A DNA stretch of 46,510 nt from Frankiaceae bacterium (GTDB lineage: Bacteria; Actinomycetota; Actinomycetes; BP-191). The notes under the pieces were generated by a model. That model searched no databases and was not told where the DNA came from. It saw only the letters and a list, made by a program, of their open reading frames with translations. The position numbers were made by a program, and so were the translations under genes. Positions 30,433 through 38,395 of this stretch are shown in pieces. Within the stretch, counting starts at the first letter, position 1; every line of letters starts with the position of its first letter. The DNA lies in assembly GCA_030840645.1 (NCBI GenBank), contig JAVEEC010000120.1, forward strand, positions 1-46,510, given 5' to 3'.

Positions 30433-30460
30433 CGAGTCGGGCGGCGGCGGATCGGGACTG

Positions 30461-31618
30461 CTACGCCCAGATCGGCTGGGGCTCGGCGCGGCGCTCGCGC
30501 AGCGGCACCGGGCCGTCGAACGTCCTGATGACCTCGTACCGCGTGTTCCGCTCCACCGGGGTGAAGCCCGCGTCGCGGATCACCGTCAGCAGGTCCTCGC
30601 GCGTCATCTTGTCCGGCGTGCCGAAGCGGTCGGCGTCGTGCGTGATCTTGTACTCGACCACCGAGCCGTCCAGGTCGTCGGCGCCGAACGACAGCGACAG
30701 CGCCGCCGTCGTCAGCCCGTGCATGACCCAGAAGTTCTTGACGTGCGGCACGTTGTCGAACAGCAGCCGCGACACCGCGAACGTCCGCAGCGCCTCCGCC
30801 CCCGACGCCATGGTCGTCCGGTCCTGCAGGCGGTTGCGCGGGTCGTGGTCGCGGTCGTGCTGGTAGCGCAGCGGGATGAACACCACGAAGCCGCCGGTCT
30901 CGTCCTGCAGCTCGCGCAGCCGCAGCACGTGGTCGACCCGGTGCCGCGGCTCCTCGATGTGGCCGTACAGCATCGTGGCCGGCGTGCGCAGCCCCTTGCC
31001 GTGCGCGATCCGGTGGATGCGCGACCAGTCCTCCCAGTGGGTGTCGTGGTCGACGATCTCCTTGCGGACCTCCCAGTCGAAGATCTCCGCGCCGCCGCCG
31101 GTCAGCGACTCCAGGCCGGCGTCGATCAGCTCGTCCAGCACCTCGGACGCCGGCATCCCGGAGAGCCGTTCGAAGAAGTGGATCTCGGTCGCGGTGAAGC
31201 ACTTCAACGCGACGTCCGGCAGCGCGGCCTTCAGCTCGCGCAGCACCTTCGGGTAGTAGCGCCACGGCAACGTCGGGTGCAGGCCGTTGACGATGTGCAG
31301 CTCGGTGAGCCCCTCGCCCTCCATCGACCTGGCGAGGCGAACGGCCTCCTCGACGCGCATCGTGTACGCGTCCTTCTCGCCCGGCTTGCGCTGGAACGAG
31401 CAGTACGCGCAGGACGCGGTGCAGACGTTCGTGAGGTTGAGGTGGCGGTTGACGTTGAACATCACCCGGTCGCCGTTGAGGCGGGTCCGCACCTCGTGCG
31501 CCAGCTCGCCCAGCCAGACGAGGTCGTCGGTCGCGTAGAGGGCGACGCCGTCGTCGTAGGAGAGGCGTTCGCCGGAACGCACCTTGGTCTCGAGCTCGCG
31601 CTGCAGGCCGCTGTCCAT
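30461..31618 (-). CDS. mqnE: aminofutalosine synthase (radical SAM)
   Basis: This radical SAM enzyme joins 3-enolpyruvyl-benzoate to the adenosyl group of SAM to make aminofutalosine, the second committed step. 385 residues from ATG 31618. The cluster motif is CTASCAYC (Cys66, Cys70, Cys73) and the family signature ELHIVNGLHPTLPWRYYPKV separates it from MqnC. GTG 31627 would add three residues. TATCGT 7 bases before the ATG suggests a leaderless transcript. Its product is the substrate of MqnX, encoded 15 kb away on the same strand. Confidence 0.95.
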   Translation of the reverse strand: MDSGLQRELETKVRSGERLSYDDGVALYATDDLVWLGELAHEVRTRLNGDRVMFNVNRHLNLTNVCTASCAYCSFQRKPGEKDAYTMRVEEAVRLARSMEGEGLTELHIVNGLHPTLPWRYYPKVLRELKAALPDVALKCFTATEIHFFERLSGMPASEVLDELIDAGLESLTGGGAEIFDWEVRKEIVDHDTHWEDWSRIHRIAHGKGLRTPATMLYGHIEEPRHRVDHVLRLRELQDETGGFVVFIPLRYQHDRDHDPRNRLQDRTTMASGAEALRTFAVSRLLFDNVPHVKNFWVMHGLTTAALSLSFGADDLDGSVVEYKITHDADRFGTPDKMTREDLLTVIRDAGFTPVERNTRYEVIRTFDGPVPLRERRAEPQPIWA

Positions 31619-31642
31619 GCCGCCCACGATACGTGGACATGA

Positions 31643-31683
31643 CTACGCCCCCGCGGCTCCCCTCCGGGGCCGCGGGGGCGTAG
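31643..31683. terminator. strong hairpin between mqnE and the LPXTG gene
   Basis: CTACGCCCCCGCGGC (31643-31657) pairs perfectly over 15 bp with 31669-31683, with an 11-base loop that can itself pair CCCC/GGGG. It follows the stop of the LPXTG gene on the minus strand and precedes mqnE, so it should insulate the two. No T-run, as usual in high-GC actinobacteria. Confidence 0.8.
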
Positions 31684-31733
31684 CCCCCGTCTCTCCGCCG
31701 CGCCCCCCTACAAGGCGAGGCGGAGCAGCTCGG

Positions 31734-33461
31734 TTACGCGGTCGCCGCCCGGAGGTGACGGCGGGTGCCGATCGCCAGTGCCGCACCGATGACCGCGACG
31801 ACCGCGAGGCCGTACGGACCGCCGGTGGCCGGCAGCTCGCTGCCGCCGCCGGGGGTGTTCGGCGTCTGCGGCGTGCCCGGGATCGTGCTCGGGCGGAACC
31901 GCGCGGACTCGGCCAGGCTGCCGACCTTCACCGAGAACGGCTGCGTCTTGACGAACGGCAGGACACCGCGCGGGGTGACCGCATTGTCGAGGACCAGCGG
32001 GGTGAGCGCGAACTCGCGCGGCACCTCCACCGAACCCATGCTCACCGAAAGCGCGTCCACGGCCACGTCGGCGGTGCCGAACGCGCCGTCCGTGCCGGTG
32101 CTGGTGGACTTGGTGAGGAACTTGATCACCGGGGCGGGGACCACGAGGCCGGTGGCTCCGGTCGCGCTGGACAGGATCGAGCTGAGCGTCGAGGTCAGCG
32201 CGCCGATGGTGTCGTTGACGTCGCCCGCGGTGTCGCCGACCAGCTTCGCCAGGTCGAGCTTGGAGCTACCGGTGACCTCGTCGAAGAGGTCGAGGCCCAT
32301 GACCTTCACGCCGCTCACGTAGCCGGTGACCTTGGCGGTCTTGGTCGAGCCGACGGCGGCCGTGGTGCCGACCTCGGCCTTGCCGATGGAGACGAGCGCG
32401 GTGCCGTCGAGGATGTTCCCGACGATGTCGGCGACGTCACCGATGGCCCCGTCGAGGTCGTCGGCCGCGTCGCTCAGGTCGCTCAGCGCGCCATCAGCGG
32501 CGGTCTTGGCGTTCTCGTAGGCGAGCGTGAGGGCAGTGAGGTCGGTGTTGAGCGCGATGATCGCGTTCTTGACGGTCGCGAAGTCGGTCAGCGTGTCCCA
32601 GTCGTTGTGGTCGAGGGGCGCGGACACTCCGGTGCCGGTGAAGTCGATCGCGGTCAGGACCGCGTCGAGGAGCTCGCCGTCGAGTGCGGTCGTCGCCGCC
32701 GAGAGGGCCGACGCCGTGTTCGTGACGGCCAGTGCGTAGCCGTTGTAGTCGTCGGTCGCCTGGTCCGCCGTCGCGACGGCGTCGTCGTACGCCGCCATCG
32801 TCTCCTCGCCGACGTCCAGCGGGAGGTCGTCCACGAGCGAGGTCAGGGTCGCGTACGGCAGCTTCATGACGTCGATGTGCAGCGCGGCGAGGAGGTCCGC
32901 GAGGCTCGGGAACGAGATGTTCGTGATGGTCAGCGTCTTGCCGGCCTGCGCCTGCGAGCCGCCGCTGGACGAGCCGACGACGAGATGGCCGTTCAGGTTG
33001 ATGGGCAGGCCCATCACCTTGACCGAGCCGAGCGACGCGGTCAGCGCGGACGTCGGGCCGGCGGCGCCGGTCGCGGCCGAGAGGGTCGCGGCGGGGCTGG
33101 TCGCGGCGAGCAGGTCGTCGATCGGGACGGACGCCGTCTCGCCGCCGACGGTGATCGGGCTGTTCGCCGGCGTCACCGTGGTGCCGCCGATCTGCTCCTG
33201 GTCGACGGTCAGCGGGACGAACGACACCGAGGGCGCCGCCGAAGTCAGCGTCTGCGCCGATGTCGTGAGCGTCCCGACCGAGATGGAATGCCCCTCGATC
33301 GTGGACTCACCGATGACGAGACCGCCCATGGCGACCGTCGCGATCGTCGCGCTGGACACGGCGCTGCCGGCCGCCGCGACGCCCGTCGCGGCGGATGCCG
33401 CCGTCACGGGTAGAAGGGTGCCGAGTGCGAGTGCGGCGAGTACCGGGCGGTGCAAGCGCAT
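31734..33461 (-). CDS. LPXTG cell-wall-anchored surface protein
   Basis: 575 residues. Residues 1-24 are a signal peptide (MRLHRPVLAALALG...ASA). The C-terminus has LPATG at 543-547, a hydrophobic stretch (GLAVVAVIGAALAIG) and a basic tail (TRRHLRAATA), the complete sortase sorting signal. The body is Ala/Thr/Ser-rich; a repeated motif VKVMGL occurs at ~147 and ~385, and residues ~215-350 look helical, perhaps coiled coil. It ends in PNTPGGGSELPATG, a wall-spanning linker. Ligand unknown. No sortase gene is in the window. Confidence 0.85.
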   Translation of the reverse strand: MRLHRPVLAALALGTLLPVTAASAATGVAAAGSAVSSATIATVAMGGLVIGESTIEGHSISVGTLTTSAQTLTSAAPSVSFVPLTVDQEQIGGTTVTPANSPITVGGETASVPIDDLLAATSPAATLSAATGAAGPTSALTASLGSVKVMGLPINLNGHLVVGSSSGGSQAQAGKTLTITNISFPSLADLLAALHIDVMKLPYATLTSLVDDLPLDVGEETMAAYDDAVATADQATDDYNGYALAVTNTASALSAATTALDGELLDAVLTAIDFTGTGVSAPLDHNDWDTLTDFATVKNAIIALNTDLTALTLAYENAKTAADGALSDLSDAADDLDGAIGDVADIVGNILDGTALVSIGKAEVGTTAAVGSTKTAKVTGYVSGVKVMGLDLFDEVTGSSKLDLAKLVGDTAGDVNDTIGALTSTLSSILSSATGATGLVVPAPVIKFLTKSTSTGTDGAFGTADVAVDALSVSMGSVEVPREFALTPLVLDNAVTPRGVLPFVKTQPFSVKVGSLAESARFRPSTIPGTPQTPNTPGGGSELPATGGPYGLAVVAVIGAALAIGTRRHLRAATA

Positions 33462-33586
33462 GATGCGCCCCCTGTCACGATGGGCCGATGTTGTGAGGAC
33501 TTGAGCCAGCGTTCGCGATTAGCCCTTTTTGGTCCATGACGCGATCGGGCCATTTCCGCCCTAGTCCCCGCCGCCCGGCACATGGC

Positions 33587-34093
33587 TCACTCGGTGACCT
33601 GGACCCGTCCCTCCCACCGCGTCGAGAGCACGACCGTCGTGCGCGTCCGCCCCACACCGGGGATACGCCTGAGCACGCCGAGGGTGTGTTCGAGCGCGTC
33701 CACGTCCGGCACCCGCACCTTGACCACGAAGGCCTCGTCCCCGGCCACGAACCAGCAGTCCTCGATGACCGGAACCTCGGCGAGGCGGGCCGCGAGGTCG
33801 TCCTGCTCGGCCGCGTCGGACTGCAGGATGCCGACCAGGGCACTGACGCCGAGGCCGAGCGCGGTCGGGGCGACGGCCGCGTGGTAGCCGGTGATGACGC
33901 CCGCCGCCTCGAGGCGGCGGACCCGGTCGTGCACGGCGGGGGCCGAGAGGCCGACGTGGCGGCCGAGGTCGGCGTACGTCGCCCGGCCGTCCGCGCGCAG
34001 CTTGTCGATCAGCGCGCGGTCGATGGAGTCGACGTGCTGCGTGACGTTCGGCCGGATGGGACGCTTGGCCGTCGAATGATCGGGCGTCGGCAT
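33587..34093 (-). CDS. Lrp/AsnC-family regulator
   Basis: 168 residues. An N-terminal helix-turn-helix (VDSIDRALIDKLRADGRATY ... VGLSAPAVHDRVRRLEAAGV) is followed by an AsnC/RAM ligand domain (FVAGDEAFVVKVRVPDVDAL). Lrp proteins sense amino acids or other small molecules. ATG 34093 is preceded by AAAGG at 6 bases. An extension to 34195 would cross the intergenic promoter region and is rejected. It is divergent from the 44-aa gene; effector unknown. Confidence 0.9.
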   Translation of the reverse strand: MPTPDHSTAKRPIRPNVTQHVDSIDRALIDKLRADGRATYADLGRHVGLSAPAVHDRVRRLEAAGVITGYHAAVAPTALGLGVSALVGILQSDAAEQDDLAARLAEVPVIEDCWFVAGDEAFVVKVRVPDVDALEHTLGVLRRIPGVGRTRTTVVLSTRWEGRVQVTE

Positions 34094-34102
34094 GGAATAC
34101 CT

Positions 34103-34132
34103 TTGCTTCCTTCGGCGTTGGGCGGGTACAGT
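34103..34132 (+). promoter_or_regulatory. probable promoter of the 44-aa gene
   Basis: TTGCTT (34103-34108) and TACAGT (34127-34132) are separated by 18 bases. A start near 34139 gives a ~37-base leader with AGGAGGGG before the ATG at 34176. The region also lies just upstream of the Lrp gene, so Lrp could act here. Confidence 0.5.
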
Positions 34133-34175
34133 GTCGAATCGTAAGGCACGAGGGTCAAGCACCACAGGAGGGGCC

Positions 34176-34310
34176 ATGTACCCGTACAGAGACACGTTCG
34201 AGGCGCGCTACGCCAAGGTCGCACAGGACTACCGCCGCGCCAACGAGGGCCGCGAGTACGCGGGCCCGAGCCCGCTGCGCCGCCTGGTCCGGCGGATCGC
34301 GGCGCGCTGA
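34176..34310 (+). CDS. 44-aa basic protein of unknown function
   Basis: A short gene with an excellent ribosome site (AGGAGGGG, 2-5 bases from the ATG side) and its own promoter. The product starts MYPYRDTFEARYAKVAQDY and is strongly basic and helical, ending RRLVRRIAAR; no signal or membrane segment. I do not recognise it. A farther upstream ATG at 34092 would overlap the Lrp start and lacks an SD. Confidence 0.7.
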   Translation: MYPYRDTFEARYAKVAQDYRRANEGREYAGPSPLRRLVRRIAAR

Positions 34311-34352
34311 TGCTCAGGGGTCAGCTGATGCACACGGTGACCCGTCGTCCGG

Positions 34353-34369
34353 GTCCGATTTCATCGGAC
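34353..34369. repeat. perfect inverted repeat upstream of bldC
   Basis: GTCCGAT-TTC-ATCGGAC is a perfect 7-bp palindrome with a 3-base loop in the 179-bp gap between the 44-aa gene and bldC. It could terminate the first transcript or be an operator for bldC. The rest of the gap has one AT-rich patch (GAATTTTTCA near 34392) and CGTCGT/ACGACG arms near 34427-34444. Confidence 0.55.
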
Positions 34370-34489
34370 TTGGGCGACCTGTCATGTTCCGCGAATTTTT
34401 CACCTGCCCGTCACCCCCGCCCCAGTACGTCGTTGAGGCACGACGACGCCGGGCGTAGGGGCTGGGCGCACGAGTTCCAGGAGGACGCC

Positions 34490-34684
34490 ATGGACGGCCG
34501 CGACCGACTCATGACTCCCGGCGAGGTGGCGACGCTGTTCCGCGTCGACCCGAAGACCGTGACCCGGTGGGCCGTCGCCGGCCGCATCGGCAGCGTTCGT
34601 ACACCCGGGGGCCACCGCCGCTTCCGCGAGTCCGAGGTCCGCGCGCTGCTGCGCGGCGAGTCACCCGCGCAGGTCGCCGTCTAA
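34490..34684 (+). CDS. bldC: BldC-type MerR-like DNA-binding protein
   Basis: 64 residues. LMTPGEVATLFRVDPKTVTR followed by RIGSVRTPGGHRRFRESEV is nearly the BldC consensus: a MerR-type winged helix without an effector domain. In Streptomyces BldC holds back development by cooperative binding to direct repeats. CCAGGAGGACGCC gives a good SD before ATG 34490. Its TAA (34682-34684) overlaps the TAG of ubiX (34683-34681) tail to tail. Confidence 0.9.
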   Translation: MDGRDRLMTPGEVATLFRVDPKTVTRWAVAGRIGSVRTPGGHRRFRESEVRALLRGESPAQVAV

Positions 34685-35328
34685 GCAGGCGGCTCACCCG
34701 GCCGGCCGTCACCGCGCTCGCGGCGGGCGGCGCCGAGGTCGCCTGTCCACCGGCGGTACAGGTCGTGCTCGACGCCCAGCGCGTCGAGCACCCGGCCCGC
34801 CACGAAGTCCACCAGCTGCTGGAGATCGGTCGGCCCCGCGTAGAACGCCGGGCTGGCGGGCAGCACGACCGCCCCCGCGTCGTGCAGCGCCAGCAGCGAC
34901 ACGAGGTGCCCGCGGTCCAGCGGGGTCTCCCGCGGCACGACCACGAGCCGTCGCCGCTCCTTCAACGTCACGTCCGCCGCCCGTTGCAGCAGGTCCTTCG
35001 ACAGGCCGAGCGCGATGCCGGCGACCGCCGCCGTGCTGGCCGGGACGACGACCATGCCGTTCGTCCGGTACGAGCCACTGCTCGGCCCGGCCGCGAGGTC
35101 GCCAGGCCCCCAGTGCGTGACGTCGCCGTCCCGGCCCAGCCAGGCCGCGAGGTCGCCGGGGCCGTCGTGCCAGGTGATGCCGGTCTCGTCCAGCAGGGTC
35201 AGCCGCGCGGCCCGGCTGACGACCAGGTCGACCGGGTGCCCGGCGTCGAGGAGCGCGTTCAGGACGGCCTTGGCGTACGGCGTCCCGCTCGCGCCGCTCA
35301 CGCCGACGACGTACGGGGCGCGGGTCAC
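34681..35328 (-). CDS. mqnM: UbiX-like flavin prenyltransferase
   Basis: 215 residues. UbiX attaches a prenyl group to FMN to make prenyl-FMN, the cofactor of UbiD. Signatures: VGVSGASGTPYA (flavin phosphate loop), VPASTAAVAGIALGLSKDLL, RAADVTLKERRRLVVVPRET. GTG 35328 overlaps the UbiA stop. With ubiA and ubiD it serves the late futalosine-route decarboxylation (mqnM name by that role). The longer frame upstream is a shadow of ubiA. Confidence 0.9.
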   Translation of the reverse strand: MTRAPYVVGVSGASGTPYAKAVLNALLDAGHPVDLVVSRAARLTLLDETGITWHDGPGDLAAWLGRDGDVTHWGPGDLAAGPSSGSYRTNGMVVVPASTAAVAGIALGLSKDLLQRAADVTLKERRRLVVVPRETPLDRGHLVSLLALHDAGAVVLPASPAFYAGPTDLQQLVDFVAGRVLDALGVEHDLYRRWTGDLGAARRERGDGRPGEPPA

Positions 35329-36227
35329 GCGTGCAGCCCGTGCGCGACCAGGTCGGCCAGCGCGAACCCGAACAGCCCGACGCCGACGAAGCCGTTCACC
35401 GTGAAGAACGCGCGGTTGACCCGCGACAGGTCGTCGGGCCGGACGATGCGGTGTTCGTACGCCAGGGCGGCGGCCGTCAGCGCGACGCCCGCCCACCAGA
35501 GCGTCCCGAGGTGTGCGGACCGGCCGAACGCCACCAGCAGCGCGACCGTGCCGGCGTGCGTCGCGACCGAGACGGCGAGGGCGGTGCGCGCACCGAAGCG
35601 GGCGGGCAGCGAGTGGACGCCCTCGCGGCGGTCGGACTCGACGTCCTGGCAGGCGTAGATCAGGTCGAAGCCCGCGATCCACGACCCCACCGCGATCCCG
35701 AGGCAGATCGCGGGCCACCAGCCGCGCACCGTTCCGGTAACCGCGACCCACGCGCCGACCGGCGCGATCGCCTGGGCGAGGCCGAGCACGAAGTGGCAGA
35801 GCCAGGTGAACCGCTTCGCGTACGGGTAGACGGTCAACGGCACCAGCGCGACCGGCGCCAGCGCGAGGCAGAGTGGCGATAGGGCGGCCGCCGCCGCGAG
35901 GAACACCGCGAGGGACACGGCCATGCCGGCGACGGCGGTACGCAGCGGCAGCGTGCCGGTGACCAGCTCGCGGGAGGCCGTACGCGGGTTGCGCCCGTCG
36001 AGCTCGCGGTCGATCACGCGGTTCGCGGCCATCGCGAACGTGCGCGCCGCCACCATCGCGACGGTGACCAGCGCGAGGTCGCCCCAGCGCACGTCCGGCC
36101 GCATCGCAGTGAGTGCCGCGATGTAGGCGAACGGCAGCGCGAACACCGAGTGCTCGATGGCCACGAGCCGCAGGAACCCGCGCACGCCGCCGGGCATGGC
36201 GACGGGCTCGGCGAGCGCCGTGCTCAT
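35325..36227 (-). CDS. mqnP: UbiA-family prenyltransferase of the futalosine pathway
   Basis: 300 residues, about eight to nine helices. It transfers the polyprenyl chain to the dihydroxynaphthoate-type ring before decarboxylation. The two aspartate motifs are NRVIDRELDGRNPRT (Asp73, Asp77) and YACQDVESDRREG (Asp195, Asp199). ATG 36227 overlaps the ubiD TGA (ATGA). Placed with ubiX and ubiD it is best read as MqnP rather than MenA. Confidence 0.9.
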   Translation of the reverse strand: MSTALAEPVAMPGGVRGFLRLVAIEHSVFALPFAYIAALTAMRPDVRWGDLALVTVAMVAARTFAMAANRVIDRELDGRNPRTASRELVTGTLPLRTAVAGMAVSLAVFLAAAAALSPLCLALAPVALVPLTVYPYAKRFTWLCHFVLGLAQAIAPVGAWVAVTGTVRGWWPAICLGIAVGSWIAGFDLIYACQDVESDRREGVHSLPARFGARTALAVSVATHAGTVALLVAFGRSAHLGTLWWAGVALTAAALAYEHRIVRPDDLSRVNRAFFTVNGFVGVGLFGFALADLVAHGLHA

Positions 36228-37675
36228 AGGCCGTACTCGGCCCAGCGGGTGGAGACCCGTTCCACGATCGCCGGGTCCTGCACGATCTCCGGAGGCCAGC
36301 CACCGTCGCGCGCGTACCCCTCGGATGCGAGCTTGCGGGTCGCGTCGATCCCGGCTTTGCCGCCCCAGAACTGCTGGTACGCAGCATGGTCGAGGTGGTC
36401 GACCGGACCCGTGGTGAGCAGCAGGTCGTGGGCGTAGTCGACGTTGCCGAACGCCCGCCAGGCGACCTCGGAGTAGTCGTGCACGTCGCAGTCCGCGTCG
36501 ACCACGACCACGAGCTTGGTCAACGACAGCAGCCCGGCGCCCCAGATGGCGTTCATGACCTTCTGCGCGTGCTTCGGGTACCGCTTGTCGATCGACACGA
36601 TCGCGCAGTTGTGGAACACGCCCTCGACCGGGAGGTCGTAGTCGACGACCTCGGGCACGGTCATCCGGATCAACGGCAGGAAGATGCGTTCGGTGGCCTT
36701 GCCCAGCCACTGGTCCTCCTGCGGCGGCCGCCCGACGACGATCGTCTGGAAGATCGCGTCCTTGCGCATCGTCATGCAGTCCACCCGCAGCGCGGGGAAC
36801 GGCTCGACCGGCGTGTAGAACCCGGTGTGGTCGCCGAACGGCCCCTCCGGCAGCCGCTCCCCCGGCTCCAGCCAGCCCTCCAGGACGATCTGCGCGTTGG
36901 CGGGAACCTGCAACGGCACGGTCTTGCAGTCGACCAGCTCGACGCGCTCGCCGCGGATGAACCCCGCGAACAGGTACTCGTCGATCCCCGGCAACGGCGC
37001 GGAGGCGGCGTAGGTGACCGCCGGGTCGCAGCCGAACGCGATGGCGACGGGGAGGCGCTCGCCGCGGCGTTCTGCGACGGCGTGGTGGGCGTTGCTGTCC
37101 TTGTGGATCTGCCAGTGCATGCCCACTGTTCGCGCGTCGTGGCGCTGCAGCCGGTACATGCCGACGTTGCGCGTCCCCTCGGTGGGGTGGCGCGTGTTGG
37201 TGAGGCCGAGGTTCATGAACGCGCCACCGTCGAGCGGCCACGTGTGCAGCGCGGGCAGCTCGTACAGGTCGACCGCGTCGCCGGTACGGACAACCTCCTG
37301 GCAGGGCGCGGTCTTGACCTTCTTCGGCGGCACGGCCTTGAGCGAGAGCAGCTTGCCGACGCTCTCCCGCATCCCCGCGAACCCGTGCGGCAGCTCGGGC
37401 TTGATCAGGTCGCCGATCCGGTGGCCGATCTCGTCCAGCGACTCGACGCCGAGGGCGAGCGCCATCCGCCGTTCGGTGCCGAAGAGGTTGATCGCCAACG
37501 GCAGGGCGGAGCCGAGGACGTCGTCGAACACCAGCGCCGGGCCGCCCGCGCGGGTGACGCGCTGGACGATCTCAGTGACCTCGAGGTACGGGTCGACCTT
37601 GGCCTTGACGTGGCGGAGGTCGCCCCCGCGTGCCAGCCGCGCGAGGAACTCCCGCAGGTCCGCGTACGCCGTCAG
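36224..37675 (-). CDS. mqnL: UbiD-family prenyl-FMN decarboxylase
   Basis: 483 residues. It removes the carboxyl group from the prenylated naphthoate using the cofactor made by UbiX. Segments GGPALVFDDV, NLFGTERRMALALGVESLDE and EGPFGDHTGFYTPVEPFP are conserved in the family. The first GTG in frame (37531) would drop ~48 conserved residues (ADLREFLARLARGGDLRHVK...). I therefore start at CTG 37675, where CTGA overlaps the preceding TGA like the other coupled genes; no ATG, GTG or TTG fits nearby. Confidence 0.87.
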   Translation of the reverse strand: MTAYADLREFLARLARGGDLRHVKAKVDPYLEVTEIVQRVTRAGGPALVFDDVLGSALPLAINLFGTERRMALALGVESLDEIGHRIGDLIKPELPHGFAGMRESVGKLLSLKAVPPKKVKTAPCQEVVRTGDAVDLYELPALHTWPLDGGAFMNLGLTNTRHPTEGTRNVGMYRLQRHDARTVGMHWQIHKDSNAHHAVAERRGERLPVAIAFGCDPAVTYAASAPLPGIDEYLFAGFIRGERVELVDCKTVPLQVPANAQIVLEGWLEPGERLPEGPFGDHTGFYTPVEPFPALRVDCMTMRKDAIFQTIVVGRPPQEDQWLGKATERIFLPLIRMTVPEVVDYDLPVEGVFHNCAIVSIDKRYPKHAQKVMNAIWGAGLLSLTKLVVVVDADCDVHDYSEVAWRAFGNVDYAHDLLLTTGPVDHLDHAAYQQFWGGKAGIDATRKLASEGYARDGGWPPEIVQDPAIVERVSTRWAEYGL

Positions 37676-37884
37676 GGTGTGCCGACCTGCTCGTACACCT
37701 CGGCGCCGCGCCGGAAGTTGTGCGGCGAGGACGCGCGCGGGCCGTCGAGGAACGACCCCAGGTAGTACGCCGCGACGGCCAGCAGCGCGACGGCCGCGAC
37801 GACGAACCAGCGCGGCGCCGGGGCGTCGTCGACGTCCTCGCCGGTGCCGACAGTGATCGGGTCGATGTACAGCGGCTGCGTCAC
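37672..37884 (-). CDS. 70-aa single-helix membrane protein of the CcoNO-like module
   Basis: 70 residues: a short acidic head (TVGTGEDVDDAP), one membrane helix (WFVVAAVALLAVAAYYLGSF) and a tail SSPHNFRRGAEVYEQVGTP. It overlaps the cytochrome gene (GTGA) and ubiD (CTGA). By position it resembles the small accessory subunit of cbb3-type oxidases (CcoQ/CcoS-like place), but no sequence family is evident. Its coupling suggests it is part of that complex. Confidence 0.7.
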   Translation of the reverse strand: MTQPLYIDPITVGTGEDVDDAPAPRWFVVAAVALLAVAAYYLGSFLDGPRASSPHNFRRGAEVYEQVGTP

Positions 37885-38393
37885 GGCGTACCCCCGCAGG
37901 TGTGCTCGACGAGGTACGCCGCCAGCCGGCGCAGGTCGGCGGTGCGCAGGACGCGGTAGCTCGGCATCGTCGTGCCCCGGTGCACCGACGCCGGGTCGGT
38001 GAGGTACTCGACCATCAGCGTGATCTTGTTCGCCTCGTCGGTCGCCTTGACCTCGCCGGGGACGCGGTCGCCAACGCAGGACAGGTCCGGGCCGTAGCGC
38101 GCCTGGCCGAGCATGGCCGGGGTGTCGTTCAGCGCCTCGGCCGGGCCGCTCGGTGCCTTGCCGAGCCCCGCGTCGGTGTACGCGTCGCGGCGGGCGAGGG
38201 TGTGGCAGTAGACGCAGCCGTTGGTGGCGTAGAGGTGGCGGCCCTTCTCGGCGGCCTTGGTGTACGTGTGTGTCTCGCCGGTGCGGGTGGTGTTGACCCT
38301 GGCGTTCGCGGGGGCGACGACGGTGACGCCGTAGCCGAGCGCCACCAGGAGCGCGGGGCCGGCGAGCACCGGGAGCAGCGTCATGCGGCGCAC
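37881..38393 (-). CDS. membrane-anchored CcoO-like monohaem cytochrome c
   Basis: 170 residues. An N-terminal helix (~5-27) anchors it. GRHLYATNGCVYCHTL carries Cys60-x-x-Cys63-His64, and TTMPSY (Met143) is the likely sixth ligand. The surrounding GRxLYxxxGCxYCH ... TPAMLGQARYGPDLSCVGDR ... MPSYRVL matches the cbb3-oxidase subunit CcoO. Two extra cysteines (Cys106, Cys166) are unlike CcoO and could form a disulfide. GTG 38393 is preceded by GGAGG at 6 bases. It overlaps its neighbours. Confidence 0.8.
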   Translation of the reverse strand: MRRMTLLPVLAGPALLVALGYGVTVVAPANARVNTTRTGETHTYTKAAEKGRHLYATNGCVYCHTLARRDAYTDAGLGKAPSGPAEALNDTPAMLGQARYGPDLSCVGDRVPGEVKATDEANKITLMVEYLTDPASVHRGTTMPSYRVLRTADLRRLAAYLVEHTCGGTP

Positions 38394-38395
38394 GT

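Noticed and set aside
31625-31627. GTG as mqnE start
   Set aside because: Possible, but ATG 9 bases later has better spacing to the TATCGT box and matches usual length; the difference is three residues.
33462-33540. Sigma-28/WhiG-type promoter before the LPXTG gene (CTCAAGTCC ... GGCCCATCG)
   Set aside because: The -35 and spacing are suggestive but the -10 matches only about half of GCCGATAA.
37531-37533. GTG as start of ubiD
   Set aside because: It would remove ~48 residues that match the normal UbiD N-terminus.
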